Shown piece by piece: positions 12,601 through 25,016 of a DNA stretch of 64,000 nt; the first letter of the stretch is position 1; each line of letters begins with the position of its first letter. Below the pieces are notes generated by a model, which made no database searches, was not told where the DNA came from, and was given only the letters and a program-made list of their open reading frames with translations. Both the position numbers and the translations under genes were made by a program. Source of the DNA: Nitzschia sp. pyKryTriq1 (taxonomy: Eukaryota; Bacillariophyta; Bacillariophyceae; Bacillariales; Bacillariaceae); contig OY101117.1 in NCBI GenBank assembly GCA_956465555.1, positions 434,001 to 498,000 on the forward strand, given 5' to 3'.

Positions 12601-15600
12601 TACGCGGACGTTCGTGCGTGGAAACGTTTGTCTGGTTTCTTTTCCTCTCTTCCAGAACCTGCACTCTTCGACGAAACTGAAATTGCGACTTCAATACAAG
12701 TGGGAGATCGGTGGTACAAGATCGGGGGCTCTGCGCCATCCCAGAAGAAAGCTGGGGACGAAAGTGAACTTATATTACCATGGGTCAAGTCGCCCCCCGT
12801 ACCACAACATGCAAGCGCGAAGCAGATTCTACTCGTGCCTCAGGCATCCCATTCGCCCACCTTCCAGATGCGACTGTCTTTGACCTCACCTCGTATCATC
12901 CTCTCCTCTGATCCATCGGATGGTGCTGTGTCTCGGCTAATTCTTCGAATGAGCCATCTTGACTTTTTGCACATCAATTCAGGAGTTGACTGCAGAGTCC
13001 ATCGATCCTTTTTGCTCGACGAAGTCGAGGTATACACACTTTCTGGTATCTTGTCAGAGAGACGGAAACGAGACGACAGCAATTCCTTAATCCACCCTTG
13101 GAGCGTCGGGGGTATGATGGAGAAGTGCAACGGGAACAACAAAGGAAACTGCCTAAAACACGTTACACGGATTAGCGCTGATCTCCTTCAGGCAAGAGCA
13201 GCTTATTCTGATATGGCAGTCGCGATTGAGGTCTGTTTGTGTGTCGCCCATTCTGCGAAGTCTGACGGAAGAGACGAGGTGGCAAAAGTTTCGTCCCCTA
13301 ATTCCTTGCCTGATTCCACCCTGCATTCCACCGGTCCGGAATCGTCGCCGCTACTCTCGATTCAGCCCGAAAATCCCCCACTAGCGAATTGCACCTCGCC
13401 TGATTTCTCTCTGTTTGACGTGGAATGCGATGGGTTTGAACTCTTGGTCAAAGATGACAGTGGCCGTCATTTTGCTACAAATCAAGACCTTATCATCCTT
13501 TCACTGGGACAAGTCCTCTTCAGTCGCAGAGGGAGACGTGGAGAACCCTCATCAATACATCTGCGCCTCGAGGGTTTTGACTTGTTCGACTGCCTTCAAA
13601 GTTCGGATTCGCCTTTCAGGACGGCGGCAACAACAAGATCCGGCACCATAGGTCTCGATAGGAAAGTTGAACACTTTATCCCGAAAGACTATCACACTGA
13701 CAAATCACCAGGACTGCGTAGGTTTGACTGGGATGACTGTAAAATGAGGAGTGTTGGCGATTTCAAATTCAAGGCCTCGCCTTCATTAGTCCAACGCTTA
13801 GACGATGCCTCCAGACAATGCTCGTCTACCCAAGAAACAATCAACAGCAACATGTCGCTGCCTTCGAGAGTGATCGAAGCTCTATGCATTCTCGACGGTG
13901 AGAAGATGCAGAGATACCATATCAGGCTGCGTTGCTTGTCGGTACAATGGAATCCGTCAACCATCATCGCTGTCCAACGCTTCCTTGGCCGTCTGCGAAA
14001 AGAATCCAAATCGAAAATTGTTCAAGTTTTCCACGATGAAGTTGACGACTTGATCGCGGCAAAGTCGATTAATCTTGGCGAAGAAATATTGAGTTCACCT
14101 TCGCACGCCGAATCATCTTCTAAAACCACGTCAATCCAGGCTACTATCGAGTTTCAGGAACTGAAGCTGTGCCTTAACAAGGAGCACCAGGACCGTCGTT
14201 TACTTGAAATGACACTGTCATCTTGCCGACTAGACTTGGATTCTTCACAAAAAGGGATGACAGTTGATGGGAGGGTTGGTACTCTGACGGCATGGGATTC
14301 TGACAATTACCCGGGCGGCATTCAAACTGACAACCGCCACGTTGTGAAGACTGTCCCCTCGAAACAATCAGCTGATGGCCCGTCAGATTTTCTGAGTTTG
14401 CGCTATAGAACCTTCAAGGGCTCACAATCTTCAGCGGATACGGGTGCACTCCCAGCCTGGGTCCAGTCTCGGATTTCTGAGATCGGAGGAATTGACGATT
14501 TCTTGAGCGTTAAAGTTGCTGCGACTGAATTCACTTATTTGAAGGAGAGAACCGAGGAACTTATTGACTACCTTTCGAACGGACTGCCAGGCAAAGGTAT
14601 GGGAGTCACATCGCGTGCTGCAAAAGGTTTCATCAGCAAACGTATCTTGACGAAAAGTTTTCTGGAATTCCAGAATGATTCGCCTCAAGTTTTCGTGCCC
14701 CAGCATGAGCAATGTACTGACGGTGTTGCTCTGAAGCTTGGTAAGTCTTTCGGTCGTGATCGCCGAGATGTTTAACTTCCGATCCTCTCATTGTTGTTGG
14801 TCTTCAACAGGCGATGTAAGCGTTAGAAGCTACTTCGAAGATGAGAATGGCGGCGCGAGCCGAGACTGGTGGCGCGTTCTTTCTCTTGATCTGTCAGGAT
14901 TCCAGGTCGGAGTAAGGGATGGCAGAGTTTTCTCCCCGGCAACCAATCCGATTGACCTAAAAATTAACCTCCGAAAACCAACGACCAAAGGAGGGGAACT
15001 CTCAATACGCGGAAAACTATCTTTTGTTGATTTGATGCTGAAGTATTCTGACTACATTCTCATCCGATATGTTGTCAGTGACAACATTGGCAGGAAAATT
15101 GACACTGAAAACTGGGATAATATTGAAAAAGCGTATTGGTCTGAAGGCTTTGGCATTGAAAACGCTGTTCCAACATTTTCTATTGATGACGACGATGAGA
15201 CCCATCTGAAGCCAGCAGAGAATCGAGTGGCATACGCCTCAAACGCCCGTTTTGTTCGATACGGGAAAGCAGGTAAAAGGAAGCAGAAAATGGAGCGAAA
15301 GGATAGTATTGGCTCGAACTTGGAGGCTGCTTCTCCTTCGAGGTCTTTTGAGAAGAGTGGCACAAGTGTCGACCTCAAATTTGTCCTGGACGGACTTTCG
15401 TTGAAACTGACACGTGACGACCGATTGGATGAAATCGGAGACGAGGAACTCGCCGCTGCATTTTGCTATGATGTCATTCTGTTGCGCGTGCAGCTCGTCG
15501 AGATATCTCTGAATGCAACCGTTACGGGTGAAATTTCTTTCCATTTATCTCTTTTTCGTCTTGGGCTTTTTGATCTGGGAGACAAAGGCCGTTCAACTAG

Positions 15601-18600
15601 AGAGCGCTACTATGCCTCTTTATCGAGGGCTAGCTCGAGTCCCAGGAAAGGCAACGGGAAAGGCCCACGAAGGCCCTGTCCATTTTACGTCATTGCAGAA
15701 GGCTATGCTCCCGACGATGAGGGGAACCGAACCACGCATTCCGGGCAAGAAAAACAGGACGGGCCGCAGTTTGTCGTAACCGTCGAAAGGTGTCCTGCTT
15801 CGTCTGCTCGATCAACTGGATCGATTGCAGACCTCGAGCTTCCACGAGACTCGATGGTTAACATTGCCGGAATCGTTGTTAACTTTCTGAGTCTCAACGT
15901 TCTGATCCGCCCTTTGAAGGAAGCTTTAGCTTTCGTTGCGTGCGAGTGGCCCCTTCCCAGACACCACAAAATGAATTCAGTCCAAGAAACCGAGGATGGC
16001 GGACATGCCAAACACAGTACTTCAAGCGCAACGGTCGGCAAGATCGGCAAGAGCGAAGGACTTCAGCTAAAACTCGTCGCAAACTACCCACGGATTTTCT
16101 TCCTTGCCGATGAAAGCGACGAGCATTCTCGTGCTTTGGTATTGAGAGGGTAAGACTCTTTTGAAGCTGCGTCTCATTGCCCCTCGTTTATAGGCCACCA
16201 CTTATCCATGTCTCTCCCTCTGCAGGTTGGCTGTCGTCAATTTGACAAAAGTAACAAGGGTCGACGATGCGGATGTTAAGCGCGTCGTGTCTGTGGATGC
16301 TCAGCTGCACAGTATGGAAAGTTATATCAACGCGGACGTTCACCAAGCGCTATGCTTCAAGACTAGTCATGTGGAAATGGTGGGCGAAACTAACGCGCGA
16401 GGGTTTCCACAGCCAGAAGAAGAATTGCATTCGGAGTCTGGCGATTCCCTGGGGGTAGCGTTGATCCAGCCGGTGACGGCCGGCATCGAGTTTTGTGAGG
16501 TCAGACGCGATCGTTTTCCGACAAAACAATCGGTTTTCGTCAACGTTGAACCTGTGTCTACGATGCTGAGTTTCGAGGATCTTAATCTTATTGAAACGGT
16601 GCTTGCAAGGCTTTCTTCGGCAAGGTCAAGTCAAAATTCGCAAGCATTGCATGGGGCAGAACTCCTCTCCATGTACAGCGAGGAATCGTCTACACCGATT
16701 TCAAGAGGCGCATCACTTGATGAGGGTAATCAAACTGAAACATACGAAGTTAGTTTCACAAAGCAACGTCTTGGTCTTGGGCTCAAAGCCATTGGCGGGA
16801 TGACTGTGGTCAGTAGCGCCCAAAGCGCTGAACACGAGGATTCAATTCAAATTGGAGATACATTGGTTGCTATTGGTGGTGTCGATTGTGTTGCTTCCTC
16901 GCTAGAGGATGTTGTCAAACGGTTATCTGCTGCAAAACGACCAGTCAGTTTACGATTTTGCCACCAGAAGGACAAGTCGAAGCAGTCTGAGATTACACCA
17001 GGGAAGAAGGCGCCTTCAATGGATTTGAAGCTAGTACCCATAGACATCGAGGAGGCGAAAGATTTTATGGTTGCTGCATACAAGATCGACTTCAAGAGGG
17101 GAATCCATAATGGTTTGGAGTTGGAACGAAGTTGTTGTGGAGGGTTGCCTATTGTGACGAGAATATCACGAGAAGACGCCCTCCTCGCCAGCGATGTATT
17201 CACAGATGGAAGAAATGCTGACCAAATCGAGACCACGCTGGATCAACACGCGATTCGAAACCTTCGGCCTGGCGCTGTGGTGGTAGCGGTTAACGACGTC
17301 TCGATTCAAGAGTTAGGGGTAGATGAAACATGGGGAAGAATCGCGCATGTAACCGAACTTTCCACCGGGTCTGCAGCTTCGTCGGCTCCGAATGATGTCG
17401 TTTATTCTCTTTCTTTTCTGGAGATCGATTCGGAGCTTTGGGGTAAAGTCGAAAGCATCGACATCGCTTCGTCGGGATTTGCTCTCTCTTTCATTGACGA
17501 CCTTCATGGAAGAGATATGCCGCTGTTTCGTGGACAATTGAATGCTCTCAAACTTCATGCTGAAAGAGGACTTGGGGGGCGCGCTCAAATCATCGAGGTG
17601 CAACCATCGTCTATTCTGAAGCTCGAACCGACAGGTTTTGATAAAGCCGGTACGGTGGTATCGTTGAGCAATAACCAGGTTGACGATTTGAAGTCAGAGA
17701 GCGTTCTCACACTTTCCGGAATAGCAATGTGTTCGGTTGATTATTTCCATCCCCGAATCGCGTTCTGGGAACCTCTCGTTGAGCCCTCCCAGCTCTTCTT
17801 GCTCCTCGAGAAGCAATCGGGATGCCAAGCCTCGAAGAGGCCTGGTCAGGTTGCAGTGGAGCTTTCTGACCGGCTTCTTCGTGAGCAAAACTTTGGTGGG
17901 AAATCACTTTCCTCATTTATGGATAGTAGTCCACAAATGGTGACTTTTAACCTCACGGATTCGTCGGTGGAGGTGGCAGTCAAAGCGTTCTCTCAGTTCA
18001 AAGAGTGGCGGAACTCAAAGCTGATTCCCTCCGAGGAGGATAATCAAGATGATCACCGAGAGAACACAGAAATCGAACTGCGCGAATCCACCCCCCTCCA
18101 GCATGAGCATGCCCAGCTGGAAAGTCCACTAAGTGGCCGGGTGTTGGACGAAGAACGATTCGGCGGATCACTGCGACTTGAAGCGCAAACCGAGACGCGA
18201 CGAGATGTAAAACGTGCTGCCGCGCAGAAAGCGGCCCAGGCGGCCTTGGTTTTCGCTCAGAAAAGAGGTGCCGACAGCAGTAAGAAAGGCGACTCGGCCA
18301 AGCCGTTCGTACTTAGGAACCGAACAGGAGTTTCCATCGCCTTCGTCCCGCAAGATGCTGGCCTCAATCGTGCCGAATCATCTCAAAGGAAAGTCAACAC
18401 GCATAACCTTTCTGTGGTGGGCGAATACACAGGTTTGGCTGAATACGACCCGCTCTCTATTCACGAGCTTGCCGACAAGGAAGACGCTAAATTCAGCCTG
18501 GAAATCATGTCTGACGATGACGGGTCTCGTGCAAAGCGTGACCAGACTACAGCATCCCAATCGGCCTCGAACAAAGTGAGAAATTATGAAGGTCGCTTCC

Positions 18601-21600
18601 CGGGCCTCACAGTTGCCATTCAGGCAGTCTCGGGGGTCTTGATTGAACCTCTGTTGGATCTACAAGTGTACAAAGTCGGTAGTACTGTTCGACACTTGAT
18701 AGTCCGGAAAGATATTAGCCGACATGGGCACGAGGAGTGTGACTCCACCGAGTACTCGATACCCGTTGTCTGGAAGGTGGAAATTGAAGACAACCGACGA
18801 GTCCTAACTCTCAGCACAGCTGTCCGCGTAGCTACGACCGCATTTGCGACGGAAATGGAAATCGGTGTTCAAAGAATGGCCTACGATGAGCCGTCGGAAA
18901 AAACTTTGAATTCCTCTTACCCAATTACGTCCATTGGCGTTGTGCGACCAGAGAGTCCTTTCTACCTACCATTGTGGCTTGCGCTTAAACTTGAAGCTGT
19001 CAGCATTTTTGTCCGGCCGCGACTGGATGGATCTGCTCTGTATGACTGGGGCCGATCAAGTATTCTTCGATTTGCGCCGTTTTTGTGTCGAGCCGATGTT
19101 TCAGGCCACGACGAAGACTTGGGAACTTGGGTTTGGGAGGAGACATTCGAAGAGCTCGATTACATCCACTGCGATAGTATCGACGAAAGCTCCCTCCCGG
19201 TGTGGCTGGCAGTATTTAGCGGCTCCTCATCAAACAACGCTGAGCAATTTGCTGGGTCGAAGTTGAGGAAAATAGCCTCGACGATGACCTTCGAAGAGGA
19301 GCACCACGAAGTCATCTCTGTCACGCTCGACTCAAACGTCACAATACGCAATATGCTTCCAATGAGCGTAGATTGGCAACTAGCTCATGTGGCCTATGGA
19401 TCGGCACCCCCCACAGTCGTCGATGGGTCGCACACACGGTCCATGACCAAGAGGCGAGGTAACGATGATCTTTCCCTGTCACAGAGCAACAGCTTACATA
19501 GTGGCGAGTGTACAGAGGTCTTCGCGTGCGACTACGGATCGTCTGAGCTTCAGGCTAGATTCAAGGAGCCAGACGGGCAGAACTGGTCTGGCTGGGCTCC
19601 ATTGGGTCTGCAGGAGAACTTGGATTTCGAGAAACAGGACGAGGAGGAGGAAGATACGAATGTGAGGGCATTGTTTCCTAGGGCTTGCCAGGTCAATGTC
19701 CAAGTCACAAATGACAGTTTTGGGGTACCTCTTACGTTCGGTGTGCGCATTGTGCCCAAAATGACTTTGGGTACACTAGATGAACCTGTGAAGACCCAGA
19801 TTTACGGAATCGAAATCATCGTGTATGCCGAATTGTGGATTCGAAATATAACATCACTTCCGCTGAACTTCGGGTGTCCATCCTATCAGGTTCATGGCAG
19901 TGCGGCCAGTCCTGCTGGAACTTTCGATGATACTGCGACACGTTTCAATGCTGAATCGGCGCTTATGGAAATCGCCAGCCTGTTGGAAGGTGGGGATAAA
20001 GGAATGGGTCTCAGCAAGAAAGCGGCAAGAGAAGTGGCCACGACTGGTGGCATTGAAAGTCTACCAAACCAGGAATGCGATGAATTATGGGAAGAGGTGT
20101 TTGAGTATCTTGAAATCGAATACTCCACAGTAAAACGTCGCTGGTGGGCATCTGAAAGCTATGATAGCTTTCGGATGAACATCACATTGTCGAATGAAAA
20201 TGGTCGCTGGCATTGGGTGGGGGAAAACTGGGTAAGTGATTTAGAAGTCGGCAAATCACCTAACAGACAGGCGTGTTCTCTGACAATTTTTTATTTGCAG
20301 TCAATAGACACGGCAGGCGAAGTCAATGCATCCCTGGGGGGATGGGAGAGTAGTCGGAATTTGCTTGGTGGTGCGGGCTCCTTTAGCGGAAAAAGAACTT
20401 TCGATTCTTCTCATCCTATTCGCCGTCGCCGGTACTTCAGAAATAGATCTGGACATAGAGTGCCGAGAAAGCAATTTGAACCACAGCAGACGGAAGAAAG
20501 GATTCGTAATCCTCCTCCGGGTTGCTTGCACGGAGGGCTCCAAGCTTTCCACCATCCCCTCAATGATTCCTTTTCTCGGGAGCACAGCAGAGTTTTGCGA
20601 AAGAAAAAGCGGAAGAAGAATATTGCTGTGAACAATGGAGAAAAAGACCCGGGGGCAAGTGCCGAGGCCTCGATACAAATTGCAGTCAAATGTGCAGATG
20701 GGAAATGGAGTCTACCCGCGACGATTCCTGACAGTGGTACAAGTCATGGTGCATTGCGAGTGTTGGCTTCCAGGTGGCCTGCTTTGACGGCTGCACGGAA
20801 TAACTCGGCTTCAAACCTGAACAGCCCCAGCGGCGTAGAGAGACGAGGAATGAATGACGTGACCTCTCCTTTCTTTTACCAACGTGCGAGTCTGTCGCCA
20901 ATGCTCTATGAATTGTGCTACACTGTTTCTGATGTCGAAGGAGAGTGGGGGGAATTTTCGAGGTCGATGGTAGTTTCTCCTCGTTTCATGGTGAGAAATG
21001 ACTCCACGCGATTTAGTATCGAAGTGAAACAAGCTGGAACTTCCGACTCGAGCTCGCTCAAACTGATACCAGGTGCCTCGGAACCTTTCTACTGGGAGGA
21101 CTTCCGTCTGCCTGGGCTCTTGTGTGTATCACCGTGCTTGACGAATGACGAGGGCCGAAGTGTCTACAAATGGAGCGGGGGTTTTGATATCTGCAATTTA
21201 GGGATGGTGCCTCTTCGCATTCGTCGTGAGGTCGCCGAAGAAGGCACTATACAAAATGTCCCATTGATAAGATCCGTGCGAGCTCTTGTGGAAATTCGGC
21301 CCGGAACAGGTGGCTTCGGTATCAACATTTCTTTTCGCGAAGAGGACCCATTTGGCGATGGATCCCTCTTCAGAATTGAAAATTTATCACCGTTCCCTGT
21401 CTGGTTGTCACAAGATGGCGTGCTAGTGAATCCATCGAAACTATTGGGTCGGTCTTCATTCTCAGTGGACGACGATTTTGAGGCAAACGGTGATCTCGTT
21501 CGCCCGTCGGAGAAGTGTGCCTTTGCTCTCGATGTACCCTATCGGCAGGGAAAATATGCCCATAGAAAGCAAGCCACACTGAAAGAGCTGCTTCGGGTAC

Positions 21601-24077
21601 GACTTGCTCTCGCCCCTCTGGCACACCGAGCTGGAGTGGAGACCGTCAAGGTTATCGCCATGACGAACGTGGGAGAAACGATTCGACTTAATCCATCCAA
21701 GTTGTTTGGTGTCCTAGATGACGAGCTCCGAACAAGGATGCAAGGAATGCGTGTGATTGCTGTGCTGTGCAGTGATGGACCAACAAGGGTTTTGAAGCTG
21801 ATGCTTGCGACAGTACTCGATGAAGATGTCATTGGAAATACTTTTCGGGAAGTATCGTACATGGCGTCAAAACAGAACACGAGCCCCGTGATCTCTTCCC
21901 AAACTAGTCGGCAGGAGACGCAACTCCGAGAGATCCAAGAGAGTGCAACAAGCGCGTTTTCGCTCTATGCCGAAGGGGAGCTCCCGGACGAGGAGAAAGT
22001 CAGAAGAGATGCATTTTTTTCAGCCCTGGAAAAAGAGGGAGCTGAGACCCAATTGGACCTATTGGGAGATAGTGATGAAGCTGGAATGGATCAAATTTAC
22101 TCTATACGCGCCCAGTTTAGTGGTTTCCTGTTCAGCCTGGTGGATTCAACGCCATCGGAAATTGCAGTTGCAACTCTGCGTAATTTCAACGCTTTAGCCC
22201 GTTGGAATGGTCTTCGTACCAATGAAGCATCGTTGATACTGTCTGTTGGCTGGCTACAAGTTGATAATCACGTGCCAAGTTCGCCTTTTAAGGTCGCCGT
22301 CAAGCCTGACACCTCTCGTCGGAGTGAAATGGACGATCCAGATGGCGAATCCGGTTCGACCGACCAAGTCGATACGAGGCCCTTGTTGATGGTAGCCATT
22401 GCTTTTGCACCGAAGCATAAATCTGGAATCGTATGTTTGAGATCTGTCACGATCGCCCCACGCAATCTTGTGATAGCGGTCGATCTAGCCTTTCTCGTGC
22501 GACTTCAAAGGTTCTTTATGGATCTTAAGAGTCACTTTCGGACAAGTTCTACCGAGGACGGGAATGCTTCGAGCAACCCGGGTGCATTGTTGATGTATGG
22601 TGAACAGAAACGTAACATCCTCTTTCCAAATTTTAAAACCGCGGAGGAAGAGCTGAAGCGAGCAGCTGCATTTGGTACCGAAAACCAAAATTTGTACTTT
22701 CAAGGCCTCACTATTCTTCCTGCTGCAATTACTTTGTCCGTCGCACCAGCGCGCGCCCTAACTCCAGCCCAAGCCGGCCTCGAAGGAAAGGAGTTAGCGG
22801 CTATTCATCAAGCTGTGCGCAAGGGTGATGTGCTGGTTGGTAGCAGCAGTGCGCTGTTGGGAGTTCGAGTCGGCCGAACAAACACCACACCACTAGCGGT
22901 TGTCCGTGGTGTCTTCAAAAGCATTGTAGTCGATACATTGCTACGTCTGGACGGTGCCTCCCTGAACTTTTCGGGTGTCTTTTTGCGTAATCACATTTCT
23001 ACTGGGCCGCAATTGACAACATATTTGCTGGCTCACTATTTGGCATCCTTACGACAAAACGTCCCTGCTCTTCTAGGATCTTTAGCCGCCTTTGGCAACC
23101 CCTTGGGTTTGATACGAGGTTTAGGGGACGGAATGAGTGATTTTGTGAGCCAGCCCGTCCAGGGTCTGAAGAAATCAGTACAAGAATTGGACCCGACTTA
23201 CTTGGTAGACGGGGTGGCTCGTGGCACAGGATCCTTGGCCCGGCATGCTGTTGGGGGATTCGCGGACTCGGCCTCCCTACTCACCGAGACCTTTTCCAAG
23301 AACATGGCCGTGCTTACTCTGGACCGTCGCTACGCGCAAAAACGTGATCGAAGCAAACAGCTACGTCTCAATGGCGCCACCACGGTCACATTGGCAGGAG
23401 GCGTCGAAAGTGGTTTTGTCAAGTTGGTCCAAGGTTTTATGGAAGGAGTAACGGGTGTCGTCAAGGCGCCAATGCGAGGCGCCGAGAAGAGGGGTATTGA
23501 GGGCTTTGCCAAGGGTATTGGGAAAGGATTACTGGGTCTGTTGGTGAAGCCCATTATCGGTATCAGTGACGCCGCTACGGATGTGATGATTGGTGTCAAG
23601 AATTCCGTTGAGAATGCCACTGGCGATCAGCAACAAAATCTCACTCTCGATCGCAACCAGTTCCGTCCTCGCCGACCCATGTATGGTCGAGATAAGGTGT
23701 TGCGACCCTACAAGCTTGAGGACGCCGCCGCGGCAGCCCTGATGCTTCGCACGCGATGTGCTGGTGAAAATTATCTTGGTCACTTTGATATGGGCGATCG
23801 TGTAGCCCTGCTGAGCGTGAAGCGTTTGATTCTCTTGGGCCCGAAGGGTCAAGAGTTGATGGCACTCAAGTACAAGCATGTATCGAAAGCGGAAGTCCGC
23901 CAAATTCCGAACGATGATAATTCGATTGGATGGGCTATCATCATTGTATTGAATACGCCGCGTAAGAATGGAAGCGAGGTGGAAGTTCTGACTTGTAAGA
24001 GTCGTCAAGAAGCGGAAGAGTTGTGCGCTCACCTGCAGCGAGGAATCGACGTGATTGCAAGCGACAAGGCCATGTAA
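6685..24077 (+). CDS. VPS13: Giant VPS13-type bridge-like lipid transfer protein
   Basis: Four exons read from splice signals: 6685-14740, 14811-16149, 16226-20231, 20301-24077 (introns 70, 76 and 69 bp), 5725 aa. The N-terminus is a chorein domain (MFERYLTDALTTNFG, then VENLDADKVRLSAWNGE and GRVGNLELRIPW), which fixes the start. A long beta-groove region follows. Near residues 3304-3385 is a PDZ-like domain (QRLGLGLKAIGG ... IQIGDTLVAIGG), with a second weaker one near 3410-3525. From about 3820 to 4900 come VAB-domain repeats, each opening on an Asn-bearing strand (RNRTG, RNMLP, RNITS, RNDST, IENLSP) and including SIDTAGE. The C-terminus has the ATG2-like helical part (SDFVSQPVQGLKKS; EGFAKGIGKGLLGL) and a PH-like domain. 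VPS13 proteins move phospholipids between membranes at contact sites. At 5725 aa it exceeds the usual 3000-4300. Confidence 0.93.
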
Positions 24078-25016
24078 TAGCAAGGGTGAAATTGTTCGTT
24101 TGCAAAAGAAGAACAGTCTTACGTCATCAATAGTGTTATCTTGAGTGGCGATCTATTGTAGATCATTATTTCGGTTAAAAGATAGAGGACCCGTTCCATA
24201 ACATCGCGCCTCTCTGAGATTGAGAGAAGAGAAACGAGTAAGAGTTTTCTCGAGCCCCGCGAGCGACTGCGCTGAGCCTCTTACAGCATGATGTAAATGG
24301 GGAGATGGTTATCAAGTATATTTCTTTGTTGCCGTGGACGGCCTATCGTAGGGAGGGTGCCTCTTTCTACTTTCTACTCTCACTCACTCACTCACTCACT
24401 CTCTAGTAGAGAGAGAGAGGAATATCTCTCTACTACTCTAGTAATCTCTCTAAAACTCTACTGTCTGTACATACCGGTACTGATGAGAGAGAAGAATAAT
24501 CATCAATCACCCGGGAATGAAGTCAGTGAACGGACAAAAATTGGACAACATCTTGATGCCGATCCTCTAAGTACCATTTTAGGTAAGGAACAATAAGTCA
24601 AGTCAAATATGTGTGTTTGCTTGGCCGGCGCGGTGCAACGGACAAAAATCGGAGGATGTGCAACTGTCAAATTTTCCGCGAAGTGAAGCACGCAAGCAGA
24701 GAAGGCCCTTTGCCCGCCATGCATGTGATCGATATGACCATGTTTGTCGCCAATACCGGTGGCTACCGTGCGGTATGCGGTAATGTTGAGAACTCGACAA
24801 CGAAAACACCAAGCACAGACAACAGCATCTCATCCAACAAACGAACAAGTGGAAAAGGAACAACCGTTTCGTCTTGGCACCTACCGGTACATCATCTCTA
24901 CTGCTCGATTGATTGATTGATTGCGCTTTGTTTTGTTTTGTTTTGTTTTGTTCTTTTTAATATAAAAAACAAGACAGATTGGAACAAGATAGATTGATTG
25001 ATAGTCTAGTAGCTAG
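24078..25016. other. Intergenic region with microsatellites and putative promoter
   Basis: About 940 bp. Seen: a CACT tetranucleotide run near 24379-24402, a short AG run right after it (24408-24420), a TTTTG pentanucleotide run at about 24927-24950, and TACCGGTAC palindromes near 24474 and 24890. ACGGACAAAAAT occurs twice (near 24531 and 24638). A TATAAAAAA sits at 24961, about 56 bp upstream of the next start codon, and is a plausible TATA element. No coding frame is convincing. Confidence 0.5.
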
